Shown piece after piece: positions 41,860 to 54,272 of a stretch of 64,000 nt of DNA (within the stretch, counting starts at the first letter, position 1; each line of letters starts with the position of its first letter). Origin of the DNA: Xylona heveae TC161. Its lineage: Eukaryota; Ascomycota; Xylonomycetes; Xylonales; Xylonaceae. The position numbers and the translations under genes are program-made. The stretch covers positions 2,423,726 through 2,487,725 of the forward strand of contig NW_017264193.1 of the NCBI RefSeq assembly GCF_001619985.1, written 5' to 3'. Below the pieces are notes generated by a model. It did no database searches. It had not been told where the DNA came from and saw nothing but the letters and a program-made list of their open reading frames with translations.

Positions 41860-43072
41860 ATGGACTATGACAGGAAGGCCAAGAAAAAGAAGGTTTTGCT
41901 TATGGGCAAAAGTGGGTCCGGCAAGACGTCTATGAGATCTATCATCTTCAGTAACTACGTTGCTAAGGACGCTCGCCGCTTGGGTGCGACCATTGATGTC
42001 GAGCATAGTCATGTCAAGTTTCTGGGGAATTTGACCTTGAACCTGTGGGACTGTGGCGGGTGAGTTACCACCTGGGATATATGGGACAATGAACTTGGGA
42101 GTTATACTAGCGCTATGGGCTGAGGCTAACATCGTTGCAGTCAGGACGCATTCATGGAGAATTACCTTGCCTCTCAGCGCGACCACGTCTTTTCCAACGT
42201 AGGCGTGCTAATTTATGTTTTCGATATTGAATCCAGGGAATTTGATCGCGATATGGTGACCTATTCGGCTGTCGTTCGCGCTTTGCGTGAAAATAGTCCC
42301 TCGGCTGCTGTTTTCTGTCTCATTCACAAGATGGATCTGGTCCAGGCTGAATATCGCCAGAAGCTATTTGATGAGCGCACGAATCTTGTAAAAGAGCGCT
42401 CCGAGGGATTCAAGATTACATCCTTCGCGACAAGTATCTGGGACCAGACCCTGTACAAAGCCTGGGCGAGCATCATCTATACGCTAATCCCTAATCTCCA
42501 CGTGCTTGAGGGCTATCTGCGCGAGCTGGCAGCTGCTGTTGAAGCCGAAGAAATCATTCTCTTCGAGCGTACTACTTTCCTCGTTGTTACCTCTGTGACT
42601 AGCGAGATAGGAGCTTTGAACCCCGCCCACGATCGGTTTGAGCGTCTTTCCACTATTATTAAGACTTTCAAACAGTCGCTGTCGTAAGTAGCACGTGTCA
42701 TGGCATCTCATCTCAATTTCATGTTCAGCTACTGATTATTATCTCAGTCGGCACACTGGACTTCCGCGCTCTTCACCCCAGTTTGCCGAATTCCAGGTCA
42801 AAACTTCTCGATTCAACTTCTTCATCGCCCGGCTTACCAGCAATACCTATGTTTTAGTCGTCACTCCACCAGGCGAGGCAGCATTTAACACTGCCCGTAT
42901 TAATGTTCTCACTGCGCGCAACGACTTTGCCAATCTTGACATTACTGGCGAAGTCTATCCCAGAGGAACTGGTCCTGCTGGTGCACCTCATCCGGCTTCC
43001 GACGAGGCTGCTGCTGCGGTTGCAGCAGCTCGAGCGGCTGAAGATGAAGATGAGCACGGCAGCCCTAGCTAG
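41860..43072 (+). CDS. GTR1: Rag GTPase Gtr1 (RagA/B), TORC1 signalling
   Basis: Three exons (41860-42059, 42141-42683, 42748-43072) give 355 residues. Gtr1 pairs with Gtr2 on the vacuole and, under the EGO/Ragulator complex, signals amino-acid sufficiency to TORC1. G1 is GKSGSGKTS (16-24), the switch-II motif reads [17 protein letters not shown], and the G4 motif is HKMDL. The C-terminal roadblock-type dimerisation domain includes [18 protein letters not shown]. The tail is Ala/Glu/Asp-rich. Length is a little above the yeast protein. Splices restore DCGGQD and QSLSRHTG. ATG context is good. Confidence 0.95.
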
Positions 43073-43755
43073 AGCCGCTCATACACTGATGAGCAGATGC
43101 CCGCTTTCTGAGGCGGGATAAAGCCGGGACACCTTTGGTCCCTCTGCTCATTTATTTTTACATTTACTGCTCACTGCTTGCTTCCTTGCAAGATACCCTG
43201 CTCAATGCTTCTGCACAGCGACTGGCGTTAATAGATTGTTTTACATATATTGGTGGTGACGTTGACGACCGCATTCTCATGAATCTCCTTTTCGTCTTCT
43301 CCTTGCTTGGATGCTTGACATATCAAGCATATCAAGATAGTTACTCAAAGTCATTCTTACGATTGATGAAGTTCGCAATTTTAGTGGGATGACTTTTCCA
43401 TGACTTTTTGGTACATATGTATTGATAGTGGAAAGGTCGCCAAATACGAAAACATAGCACCATCTTTCCCAGATATAAATTTAGAAAAATAAATAGGAAA
43501 GGTTTCCTCTGCTCTCTATTTCACCACTAATTTTACCACAAGTACTTGATATATGATAGTTAGTGATGTCTCGCACTACAGTGGAAATATCTGTGGCGTC
43601 TTCGGCTGGCACAATGGGCAAATTGACTCGCGTGTTCCCGTGACTCGTCACGTCGACGTGAATTGACTTATACATTCTCATGATCCTCAACCTTTGTATT
43701 TTCAAATAGAGGCCACTTCACACGTAGGACGGATGTGTCCTCCTACCTGATCGAT
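43073..43755. other. Intergenic, GTR1 to RAD5
   Basis: 683-base tandem spacer. No gene supported; presumably GTR1 3' UTR and RAD5 promoter. Confidence 0.5.
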
Positions 43756-46700
43756 ATGAGCTACGGCGATGTCGACCCTCGACCGACCAAGAAACGTCGC
43801 TTTTTCGCCGAAGAGTCCTCGGGCTCTGATAGCACTTTGCGCAAAGACGCCTCGCTGACAGACGAGCTCGACGCGTTGCCTGAGGCCCCTCCCGTGGAGA
43901 TTATCGGAAATGACCCTGAAATAAGTAGTAGCCACAATGCGATGGGAGCAGAGCCTACAGCGGACGGTCAGAATACTCTTTCAAGTGATCAACCATCCTT
44001 GAAAGCCAAGAGCGGCGTATCGGAAAATGCGACTCAGCATCAGGAATCGCACAAGGAAAATGGATTCGATACCCAAGTCTTCGCGACGTTTGTCGGAGAA
44101 GAGCTTCCTCCAAGTACGATGAAGACCTTGCGACAAGTGTCTGGAGATAACATGGAGCGTGGTACGTGCCCAGACTCCGAGCCAAACAGACCAAGGGAAG
44201 CTGACATGCGGATAATATAGCAATCAATATGTATTTTGACGGATCATGGAAAGCAACAGCGCCGACGATTCGACCAGTGGATGACACTCGTTCAGTATTT
44301 GAAGCACAAACACAGAAAGCGCCACCGCCAAGATCTCGCGACTCGCCAACAGACATTCCCGGAGCTTCGATAACTGAGACGAGACGCCAATCTAACCTCC
44401 AAGACATGCCTGAGTGGAGATATATAGGCGCCTTTGGAGTAGGTGGCTGGGCGACGAAGAGTGGTTTGAATCTCTTACGGCATGGCGAATCTGTCAAGAT
44501 CGAACGCGCAAAAATCCAGCCGCCAACGCCAAAACTTGGGCGCAGTGGAAAGGTGACAGCAGGCCCGCGCGCAGCAAATCGGAGAGGAGATATTATTGTT
44601 CGGTTCACCAATTCCAGAGGCGAAGAGATTGGAAGACTGCCCAAGGAGACGGCTGCGTGGGTGTCTACTCTGATTGATCAAAAGATTTGCCGATTTGATG
44701 GTGTATGTGTGTATACGCCTATTCGAATACGTACCAATGACACGATATATCTGCAACTGCGGTGCTCGCTATTAAGAAGAGCGTTTGAGGCAGGAGGTTT
44801 CGTAAAGCCCTCTGACAATAACCGTACCACTGGTCTTTTCGAGGCAAAGGAGACAGAGGAGGAAAAAGATCTTCGATTGCGCCAAACCGGGCTAATAAAG
44901 CTGTTTGACGAAATAAACTTACATCCGTTAAAGTCAAACGAGCAAACGCTCAAGCACAAACGAAAAGGCTTGCTGCAAGCTGCTGAGATGGCGGAGCACT
45001 TTGATGAATCGAAGAAGCCCAAGCCGGATGAAAATAATACTTCGTCGCCTCCATCGTCCGAGGATGCCGAAGAGGGTGAGGAGCTGGAGCAAGATCAGTT
45101 AGACACATTGTATAAGAAAGCGCAAACTTTTGATTTTGATACTCCTGTGGCCCAACCTGCGGACACATTTGCCATGGATCTCCGTCCATACCAACGACAA
45201 GCGCTGCATTGGATGATCCAGAAGGAAAAGGACGAGAAGCGCTCCAGCAAAGAGGTCTCAATGCATCCGCTGTGGGAGGAATACTCTTGGCCAACAAAAG
45301 ATGTCGACGATAAAGACCTTCCTCAGGTCGTTGACCAGGACAAGTTTTACGTTAATCCCTACTCAGGAGAGTTATCATTAGATTTTCCTGTGCAGGAACA
45401 AAACTGCCTTGGCGGGATCCTAGCTGATGAGATGGGCCTTGGAAAAACTATCGAAATGCTCAGTCTCGTGCATACGCACAAGTCTGACATTGCCATCCAA
45501 GCTTCTCAGTTGACGCATACTTCTGTCAACGAACTACCTCGATTGCCCTTAAATTCTTCTTCGGTAGAAAACGCGCCGTGCACAACGCTTGTCATAGCTC
45601 CCATGTCATTACTTGCACAGTGGCATAGCGAGGCGGAGAATGCCTCCAAGCCTGGGACGATGAGGTCAATTGTTTACTATGGCAGCGATAAGACGGCCAG
45701 TCTACAAACACTGTGCCGCGAATCCAATGCGGCTTCTGCTCCTCATGTTGTCATTACTAGCTACGGCGTAGCTCTCTCTGAATTCAACCAAGTTGTTGCA
45801 AACAACGGCAATCGGGGTTCCCACGGGGGACTGTTCTCGCTCAACTTTTTCCGAGTAATCCTAGATGAAGCTCATCATATCAAGAACCGACAATCCAAAA
45901 CTGCAAAAGCCTGCTACGAAATTGCTGCTCGGCACCGTTGGGTCTTGACAGGCACGCCCATTGTCAACCGCCTCGAAGACCTCTTCAGCTTGGTTCGGTT
46001 CCTCCGCGTTGAACCCTGGAGCAACTTTTCGTTTTGGAAGACATTCATCACCGTGCCCTTTGAGTCAAAGGACTTTATCCGGGCTCTAGACGTGGTGCAA
46101 ACCGTACTAGAACCCCTTGTACTTCGACGTACCAAGGACATGAAGACTCCAGACGGAGAGCCGCTTGTTCCACTTCCTCCTCGCCGCATAGAAATCGAAG
46201 AGATTGAACTATCGAAACAAGAGCGCGAAGTATACGATTACATCTTCAATCGCGCCAAGCGGACCTTTGCCGCCAAAGTCGAAGCCGGCACAGTCATGAA
46301 GTCGTATACTACAATCTTTGCACAAATTCTCCGTCTCCGCCAATCATGCTGCCACCCCGTCCTGACGCGCAACAAAACCATTGTGGCCGAAGAGGAGGAA
46401 GCCGCAGCAGCAGCAGACGAAGCCAGCGGTCTAGCAGACGACATCGACCTACAAGATCTCATCAACCGCTTCGAATCCGACGACGGGGACGAGGACGCGA
46501 ACCGGTTTGGCGCACACGTACTAAAGCAGATCCAGGACGAGTCGGAGAACGAATGCCCTATATGCTCAGAAGAACCAATGATTGAGCAAACGGTCGCTGG
46601 ATGCTGGCATAGCGCCTGCAAGGAGTGCCTACTCAACTACATTGAGCATCAGAAAAACAAGGGCGAGACACCACGATGCTTCAACTGCCGCGAGCGCATC

Positions 46701-47728
46701 AACGAGCGGGAAATCTTCGAAGTAATCCGTCATGATTCCGGCAAGCGCACTGGCATCATCGCCGGCAGTCACTCCGAGAATCTTATACCTCCTGGCTCCT
46801 CCCGCCAACAATCTTTACCTTTCTTTTCCTCCACATCTCACGCACCAGCATCGGATTCAGACTCAATACAATCTTATCCCCACACTTCCACACCCACTTT
46901 CCCTTCTTCCGGTCCTGCCATCGAATCTACATCCAACGTCACTCCCTGCTCTTCTTCCTTCTTGTCCCAAATCTCCCTTCGCCGCATCGGATCCCACACG
47001 TCCGCGAAAATCGCCGCCCTGCTCACCCACCTCAAGCGCCTCCGTCACGAAAACCCTTCCATCAAATCCGTCGTCTTCTCCCAATTTACTGCCTTTCTCG
47101 ACCTTCTCGAGCCCGCGCTCGCTCGCGACGGCATCCGTTTTCTGCGCTTCGACGGTTCCATGGCCCAGAAACAACGGGCCGCTGTCCTCGCACAGTTTGC
47201 CGCCTCCCCCGAGTCTGCAGGCGGATTGGTCCTCCTCTTGTCCCTCCGCGCTGGCGGTGTCGGGCTCAATCTCACTTCGGCCCAGCGCGTCTTCATGATG
47301 GATCCGTGGTGGTCCTACGCCGTCGAGTCCCAAGCCATTGACCGTGTGCACCGCATGGGCCAGACGAGTTCCGTCTACGTGCATCGGTTTATTGTCAAGG
47401 ACTCGGTCGAGCAGAGGATGCTCAAGATTCAGGATCGGAAAATGTTCATGTATGTTTATTTTCACATCTCTCCCCCTCCCTCAATTTTGTAAATTCTCCG
47501 CATTCAAATACCGTTGACATTTTCCGTTTATCTGGCTTTTTTTTTTATTTTTTATTTTTTCTACCTAATCACCTACCCCTCTTTCCGGCTCTCTTAATGC
47601 TAGATTGCTTAATGATGTATCGTTGCTAACGTTTGAACCAAAAAAACAGTGCTAGCTCTCTCGGCATGGTCTCCGACGAAGAAAAGAAGTTGCAGCGTCT
47701 CGAAGATATCAGGGAGCTGCTCAGCTAG
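43756..47728 (+). CDS. RAD5: DNA repair helicase/ubiquitin ligase Rad5
   Basis: Three exons (43756-44161, 44221-47449, 47650-47728) give 1237 residues. Rad5 works in post-replication repair: it poly-ubiquitinates PCNA with Ubc13-Mms2 and reverses stalled forks. Domains in order: disordered N-terminus; HIRAN (about 208-320, RFTNSRGEEIGRLPKE); SNF2 ATPase with DEMGLGKTIEM (about 537) and DEAHH (about 683); a C3HC4 RING inserted in the helicase (CPICSEEP at about 913, CWHSACKECLLNYI, CFNCRE); then the C-terminal helicase half (SVVFSQFTAFLDLL, FDGSMAQKQR, GGVGLNLTSAQRVFMMDPWW, QAIDRVHRMGQ). A Ser/Pro-rich spacer of about 90 residues follows the RING. The ATG at 43756 was chosen over an upstream GTG. 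The last intron is 200 bases, and the final exon encodes only 26 residues. Confidence 0.96.
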
Positions 47729-48267
47729 CTTTGATCTTTGAGCACGTATCTTCATCGAACCCTCGGTGTCTTTTTCAACCTCTAAGGAGTACCGAGAACA
47801 GTATTTATCTGTCTATCTATCTCCCATTGTGTTCAATTCAGAAATTTACCCTTGCGAGCAGAAGTTGGGAAAAGTTAGCGGTCTTGCGGGGTGTCCTTTT
47901 TCTTTTTCGCATTGGGTCATATTGGAGTCAAAGGATATCCCCATTGTAATGTATATTTCTTTCATCAACGTATATAGAAATCAGAGTGAGACTACGTGTT
48001 ATTTCCTTTAATTCTCATTTATTCTCCATGTGTGTATTGTAGCAACAAAATCTTATCCCATCACTTATATCAAAAATATTCGTGATCCCTTATTATGGAT
48101 ATTCTATTTATTTATTGAGGGACTAAAAAAAGGTTGTCTTTCATATTCAACAGTCAATTCAATGTCATCTCTTCGTCATGATATCTTCTTTCTCCATTGC
48201 TTTTAGATCACTCTGCAACGCCCCCCTCTCCCCATATAGACCAGCAACATTGACTTTTTTATCCAAT
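47729..48267. other. Convergent 3' spacer, RAD5 and TMA22
   Basis: 539 bases between converging stop codons, AT-rich with pyrimidine runs. No gene supported. Confidence 0.5.
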
Positions 48268-49384
48268 TTATCCGCTCTTCTTCTTCTTATCCTCAATACA
48301 CTCGAGATTATCCTCCGGCACACCCTTGTACGTCTCGGTAATGAAGTCGTAAACTTCATCGCTCAGGTCGCCCTGCAGGACAATCTCGTCCGTGCCGCTC
48401 GCCGTCTTGGTCACCGAGCTGCCCGTGGCGAACTTCTTGCCAAAGTCCTTGGCAACCTTTTTGAGCTCGAGGCCGTGCGCTTCGAGCCCAATCACGGCCG
48501 TCACGTATTTGCGCTTGTTGCGCTCGATCCGCTTGATGTACACTTTGGCGGCAGCTTTCTTTTCCTGTTCTCGCGCCTCGCTGGCTTCGGCTCTGGCGGC
48601 CTTCTTCTGAGCATCGCGCTCAGCGCGTTTTTGCGCGTCGAGAGAGAGAGTAGAGAGACTGGCTTCGACAGAGGCTGTTTGTCGTATTCCGTGTTAGCTG
48701 GCTTCGGCTCTTTCGAGAGAAGAGGGGAACAATATATTGTTGATAAAAAGGGAAAAGGGAGGAAGTACTGACACTCAGAGTATAACCGTTCGAAAAGGTC
48801 GGGGTGGGCATCTTCTAGCCATTCTTTGCATTTCTTTACTGTGCCACCGAATTCGCAGTACTGTTGTGAACGAGATACTTGTCAGTTTGTGGTATGGAGT
48901 ATTTGAGGGGAGCTGAAAAAGTAGATTGTATTCTCCTCTAATACACATAGAACACTCCCTTGTTTGGAAAAGAAAGGAAGGGTATGTGTCTCCAGTGTAA
49001 TAGAGGTTCCGATTGATTATGACGTTGACGGCCTTAGTGTACAGCTCGCAACTTAAACGTTGCCGAAATATGCGTGCATATGGGAGACATCGAAAAGGCA
49101 GTGATGATGATTGATCCAACTAGACAGAAAGAACTGAACGTACCTCCGGAGGGAGTGAGCACACTGCATCAGGTCATGTTCAAGTTAGCAAGCTTTCACT
49201 GAGAAGTAGCTGGAATGGAAAAGTGCATAGCATGGAGAAAGCGGAATTTCAGATTGACAACCGGAAATGCAGACTGAGCAAGTGCTTAAGAAGGACGCAA
49301 GACAGGAATCATACCTCCACAGTATACGACCTTCCTGGCCTGAGGCTCTACAGGCGCTCCTTCTCCATTTGCGGCGTCCGCCAT
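48268..49384 (-). CDS. TMA22: Translation machinery-associated protein 22 (DENR homologue)
   Basis: Four exons (49315-49384, 49144-49163, 48773-48860, 48268-48674) give 194 residues. TMA22/DENR pairs with TMA20/MCT-1 and helps recycle 40S subunits and re-initiate translation. The N-terminal Cys-rich module (YCGVCSLPPEYCEFGG, KKCKEWLEDAHPDLFERLYS) is characteristic. After a charged helix (QKRAERDAQKKAARAE), the SUI1 domain includes VYIKRIERNKRKYVTAVIGL, ELKKVAKDFGKKFATGSSV and DEIVLQGDLSDEV. Exon 2 is 20 bases. The donor after exon 3 (GTCAGT) is slightly off consensus but is the only in-frame choice. Length fits orthologues. It is divergent from DPH6. Confidence 0.93.
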
Positions 49385-49789
49385 TGTGCTGTCGACCGTC
49401 TGGGTAATCCTCTTGTCTGGAAAATGTTGATAGGCGTCGTAGTATGCTGTTTAATCCTCTAGATGCAACGATTACTGTATAAGCACCAGAAACCGGCTTC
49501 TGTTGTGTAATTCGAGGAATTGTTGCTCAGCGACACGGTAACAAGGGAAGCTAAGGGTAAGTTTACTACGTAGTGAAGCCGTCCTTGGGTCCCAAACTCT
49601 TTGAGCGTCGGCGGGGGAGGGGCACTTTTCTCCGACTGTCAAGTGCTGTCGGGGTTTCTACCGGTTAGTCGAGCAACCTGGATAATTTGGAGACAGAAGG
49701 TCATATCCTGGGACCCTATGAATTTATCAATAGAAATGGTAAATATATCAAGCTACGTTTGGCGCATGGCAGGCCAAGTGGAATAGACA
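49385..49789. promoter_or_regulatory. Divergent promoter of TMA22 and DPH6
   Basis: 405 bases between divergent starts, both of translation-related genes. No specific sites claimed. Confidence 0.5.
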
Positions 49790-52051
49790 ATGGCCGGGCT
49801 GAAAGTAATTGCTCTTATATCTGGGGGCAAAGATTCGCTCTTTTCAATATTGCACTGCCTGGCCAATGGTCACGAAGTGGTTGCGCTTGCAAATTTATAT
49901 CCTGCTGCAAAACCCGATAGTCATGAGACAATTGACGATCTGGATAGCTACATGTATCAGACTGTTGGACATGCAGTAATTCCGTTATATGAAGAGGCGC
50001 TAGGCATTCCTCTCTACAGGCAAGAAATTCTGGGCACTGCTGTCAATGCGGACAAGAATTACTCGTTTCAAGATTCCACCACAAAGGGCCAGGATGAAAC
50101 GGAATCCCTGGTACCGTTGCTTCGCCGTGTGATGGAAGCTCATCCAGAAGCAAATGCTGTCAGTACTGGAGCTATCCTTTCAGACTATCAGCGGACCCGG
50201 GTCGAGTCTGTCAGTATTCGACTCGGCCTGACACCGCTTTCTTATCTATGGCAATATCCATACCTACCACCAAATGTGCAGTCTTCTCTGCTAGACGACA
50301 TGGAAGCAGTTGGCCAAGACGCAAGAATCATCAAGGTCGCATCTGGAGGAATGGACGAAAGCTTCCTGTGGGAGAATGTGGCAAGCGCAAAGACCAAGAG
50401 AAGGTTAGCACGTGCTATGCAGAGATTTGGCGGAAATGAAGGCGGCGCAATTCTTGGTGAAGGGGGAGAGTTTGAGACCCTAGCCGTTGACGGCCCGGCG
50501 CCCTTGTGGAAGAAGAGGATCTCTGTCGACGAGGCGGAAAGACTCGTGGTCGTTGGCGAAGGAGGTTCTGCTTCGGTCAAAATCAGAAATGCTAGAATGG
50601 CCGAGAAACCTGCCGGAGAGATTCAGGAGAATACTACCCTGGAGAGTCTGAGGACACCTGATCTTCTTGATACTGAATTCTCATCTCTTCTCGAGTCTCT
50701 TCGAGCAGATCATACATTATCCGTCGAAGCCGCTTCAGCTGACTCACAGCGTGTTCATGTGGTGCCTGTTTCTCAGGTTGATACAAGACAAACCCTCAGC
50801 AAGAGCAATTGCTTCCTCTCAAATTTAACATGTTGTGATCCAAGCCTATCTGCTGGGGAACAAATGTCAAACATATCTGAGCACCTAAGGCTGGAGTTGG
50901 CCCGAATAGACAGGTCACCAGACGATATTGTGTTTAGCACGATCCTTCTTCGCTCAATGTCTGAGTTTGCACATGTCAATCAAATATATTCTAAGCTCTT
51001 TTCCAAGCCTAATCCGCCAGCAAGAGTCACAGTTGCTTGCGGAGACATTCTCCCTTCTGGGGCCGAGCTCATGCTCTCAGTCGTTGTCCATCGAGATGAA
51101 AGCCTTTCGAGAAGAGGACTGCACGTCCAGTCCAGATCATATTGGGCTCCTGCCAATATTGGGCCATACTCACAATCCATTGCAACGCCGCTCAATAACT
51201 TACAGAACACGAGTACACCTCCGTCAATAGTTTACGTTGCAGGACAAATTCCACTACGGCCTGCTTCCATGGACCTTACAGTAAAAGGCCCTGAGAATTC
51301 GGAGATCCCTATGGATTTTAACATGCAGACAACCTTATCTTTGCAGCACCTGTGGAGGATAGGACAGACTATGGGTGTCAATTGGTGGACAAATGGCGTG
51401 GCATACCTTGCTGGGTTATCAGATACGGATGCTACCAAATACCAGCAGCGTGCAATCATTGCATGGAATGCCTGGAAACACATGCACAGCCGCGTCGAGA
51501 ATGATGACAGCGGAGACAGTGAAGACGACCAGGATATCGATGTCTGGGACCAGACTCACGGCCGTCTAAATGATCGATCTTTTGCCCCTCAGGAGACTGT
51601 TCGGACTCTGCCTGATATGCAAAGGATCAAATTTGAACAAGAGAATGTGGACTCCTGTCCACCTTTCTTGGCCGTTGAGGTAGACGAACTCCCTCGCGGA
51701 AGTGCCATTGAGTGGGCCAGCTTGGGAGTTGCACAATGTAATGTCTCTCTCACTGTGACTGGATCGGGATCCGATTATCAGTGCGTGCTGGAAAATGGGT
51801 CTTCTTTTGCACTCGCAACCGTACCTCTGAGCTCTGACGGCGCAGATATGACGGTGAAGACCCTCAGGGATTTGAGCGCCGAAAGCTCTCAGGCAGAGAA
51901 ATATGTCACGCATTTCACGCTATACACTTCAAAGCCAGTGCCCATTCCAACGGGCTTTTCAGTACAATTAATACCGTGTCGAAGCGTCTGGGGCCGCAAT
52001 GGACAGCGCCTTGCTGCCGGAATCGTAATCCGCCGGGAGCCGCTTTTCTAG
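49790..52051 (+). CDS. DPH6: Diphthine-ammonia ligase with RidA domains
   Basis: An intronless gene of 753 residues. DPH6 amidates diphthine on elongation factor 2, the last step of diphthamide synthesis. The N-terminal ATP-pyrophosphatase domain starts with the PP-loop SGGKDS (10-15), followed by AVSTGAILSDYQRTRVE and EGGEFETLAVDGPAP, both standard for DPH6. The C-terminal half carries two RidA/YjgF-like domains (about 340-460 starting near LTCCDPSLSAGEQ, and about 465-740 with WAPANIGPYSQSIATPL and IVYVAGQIPL), an arrangement known for yeast and other fungal DPH6. An acidic insert (DDSGDSEDDQDIDVWD) lies in the second. The ATG at 49790 sits in good context and is the first in frame. Confidence 0.94.
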   Translation: MAGLKVIALISGGKDSLFSILHCLANGHEVVALANLYPAAKPDSHETIDDLDSYMYQTVGHAVIPLYEEALGIPLYRQEILGTAVNADKNYSFQDSTTKGQDETESLVPLLRRVMEAHPEANAVSTGAILSDYQRTRVESVSIRLGLTPLSYLWQYPYLPPNVQSSLLDDMEAVGQDARIIKVASGGMDESFLWENVASAKTKRRLARAMQRFGGNEGGAILGEGGEFETLAVDGPAPLWKKRISVDEAERLVVVGEGGSASVKIRNARMAEKPAGEIQENTTLESLRTPDLLDTEFSSLLESLRADHTLSVEAASADSQRVHVVPVSQVDTRQTLSKSNCFLSNLTCCDPSLSAGEQMSNISEHLRLELARIDRSPDDIVFSTILLRSMSEFAHVNQIYSKLFSKPNPPARVTVACGDILPSGAELMLSVVVHRDESLSRRGLHVQSRSYWAPANIGPYSQSIATPLNNLQNTSTPPSIVYVAGQIPLRPASMDLTVKGPENSEIPMDFNMQTTLSLQHLWRIGQTMGVNWWTNGVAYLAGLSDTDATKYQQRAIIAWNAWKHMHSRVENDDSGDSEDDQDIDVWDQTHGRLNDRSFAPQETVRTLPDMQRIKFEQENVDSCPPFLAVEVDELPRGSAIEWASLGVAQCNVSLTVTGSGSDYQCVLENGSSFALATVPLSSDGADMTVKTLRDLSAESSQAEKYVTHFTLYTSKPVPIPTGFSVQLIPCRSVWGRNGQRLAAGIVIRREPLF

Positions 52052-52902
52052 ATTCATTCGGCAAGGGTGCACTATATCCAAAAATAGCATGATATAAAAG
52101 TCCTCTCATTGATTATTTCTGAGCTTGAGAACGGATAAAGAGGAAAGGAAACCCTTAATTAGATGAGTAACTCTCGGACGGTTCTCCAAGCCTTCTTGAC
52201 CCACGGTTCGTGCACAAACTCGAGACAGGCCCTATATGTCTCTTTATTTTTTCCAGAAAGGTAGTACCAGCGGTCCAATTGAGGAACCTTTTAACAAAAG
52301 TCACGATCATAGAATTGCTAGCTGTAAATGTACATAAATAATTTCTCTGCTCAACTGATGAGGTATTGTGCACTTGATATAGAGTACCAACGTGTTCCTA
52401 CGAGTACATCTTGCATCCATATATTCAATAATAAATATTTTCAAAATTAAATATTACTCATAGATATTCTATACTCTCTCTCTCTCTCAAACGTCCTATA
52501 GAAGCATTAATATTAGACAAACTGATATAATACAATGCCACTAAAACAAACTACACCCACACTCTCGAGCAGTAACAACCGGACCTCCCGCAGAATCGAT
52601 AATCTAATCTCCATCTTAAATTCCTCTTATCTCATCCATCTAATCTTTAGATTTCTGTTAGTCACATCTTTCTCCAGCTTTAGCTTATGACTCGATATTT
52701 CACAAGCTCCAACACTCCACTGGCCATTGATATAAACTCCAGGCCGTTTCTTCAGGTAACTTATTTCTCCCTCTTCCCCCTTTCAATTCGGCCCAGCGAT
52801 TCCAGGGACCTTCACATTCCCCCTCTCTCAGCCTTTTTCTTCTCACAAACATCAATTGACGGGCTCTAATCCCCAACTAGCAGACCGGCTACAGCACCCA
52901 CC
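52052..52902. promoter_or_regulatory. Upstream region of argB
   Basis: 851-base tandem spacer. A short CT dinucleotide run lies near 52473-52488 and the last 150 bases are pyrimidine-rich. TGACTC at 52688-52693, about 215 bases before the argB ATG, is one base short of the Gcn4/CpcA consensus. A 60-codon open frame (52687-52869) in the probable leader does not look conserved. Confidence 0.45.
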
Positions 52903-54272
52903 ATGCCCTCCACAGTCCGCACCGCCCGGTCTGCGCTCCGTAGCTTCAACCGCAGCGCTGTCCACCGCTCATACTCCACGTCCCATGCCGCTTCGGCAAC
53001 ATCTCCTGCGACATCCCCCTTCGCGCCGCGTCATTTACTCTCCATTGCGGACCTGACGCCCGCGGAATTCACCACCCTCGTGCGCAATGCCCACTCGCAC
53101 AAGCACGCAGTCAAGTCCGGCTCTATGCCGACAAGTCTGCTCGGCGCTCTGGGCGGCAAGACTGTCGCCATGACGTTCAGCAAGCGCAGTACCCGGACAC
53201 GAGTGTCCACGGAAAGCGCTGTCGCGCTCATGGGCGGGCATCCCATGTTTTTGGGCAAAGAGGACATTCAGCTCGGCGTATGTTTTTCATTTTCCCCCGC
53301 AGAGTTCTCTTACGGCATGATCCTGCAATCAGACTAAAAAAAATCATCGAAATTCTGTGACCAATCCTAATTGCTGGAAATGAAATCCTGTGGTTAATTT
53401 TATGACACCAAAACAAATAGGTCAACGAATCACTCTACGACACCTCCGTCGTAATCTCATCCATGGTCTCATGCATCGTCGCGCGAGTAGGCCCACACTC
53501 TGACGTTGCGGACCTGGCGAAACACTCCAGCGTCCCCGTAATCAACGCACTGTCCGATGCATACCATCCTCTCCAAACGATTGCCGACTTTTTAACCATC
53601 CACGAAGCATTCCCCTCATCTCCTTCACATGTGCGGTCGTCCTTGACTACCTCCACGACGCCCAGTCTCGGCTTAGAGGGCCTGAAGATCGCGTGGGTCG
53701 GCGACGCGAACAATGTGCTTTTCGACCTGGCGATTGGCGCGACAAAACTCGGCGCAGACGTCGCCGTGGCTACGCCCAAGGGCTACGAGATCCCGGCGGC
53801 GATGAAGCAGGTCATTTCCGATAGCGCGAACGGTGTAGCGAGCCCGGGCAAGCTCACGGAGACAAACGTGCCCGAGGAGGCGGTCAAGGATGCAGACATT
53901 ATTGTCACGGACACGTGGATTTCCATGGGCCAGGAGGAGGAAAAGGTAAAGCGCCTCAAGGCGTTTGAGGGCTTCCAAGTCACGTCCGATCTGGCAAAGC
54001 GTGGTGGTGCGAAACAGGGCTGGAAGTTCATGCACTGTCTCCCGAGACATCCAGAGGAAGTCGCGGATGAAGTGTTTTACAGTCCCAAGTCATTGGTCTT
54101 CCCCGAGGCGGAGAACCGTCTTTGGGCTGCGATTTGTAAGTTGCATTCTTGCAATCCCATGTTTGCCATCATACGTGTTTTCGTGTTGTTTTGCAATTTG
54201 AAAGTGGGTTGTTGCTAACTGGGTGTAGCTGCGCTCGAGGCGTTTGTTGTGAACAAGGGCAAGATTGAGTAG
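52903..54272 (+). CDS. argB: Ornithine carbamoyltransferase, mitochondrial (argB/ARG3)
   Basis: Three exons (52903-53277, 53421-54135, 54229-54272) give 377 residues. The enzyme makes citrulline from ornithine and carbamoyl phosphate. The first 40 residues (MPSTVRTARSALRSFNRSAV...) are rich in Arg and Ser with no acidic residues, a matrix presequence. The carbamoyl-phosphate motif STRTR is at 96-100 (FSKRSTRTRVSTESA). The ornithine-side elements HPLQTIADF and the HCLPR motif (about 329-333) with PEEVADEVF are present. WVGDANNVLFDL matches the usual WxGDxNNV. The last exon encodes only 14 residues, ending AFVVNKGKIE. The codon for Ser is split across intron 2. Confidence 0.96.

Noticed and set aside
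46732-47465. Frames of 188-200 residues inside RAD5
   Set aside because: Shadows of the RAD5 helicase C-terminal domain, which is unmistakable in its own frame.
52687-52869. 60-codon upstream open frame before argB
   Set aside because: No resemblance to the known arginine attenuator peptide, which precedes the carbamoyl-phosphate synthetase gene rather than this one.
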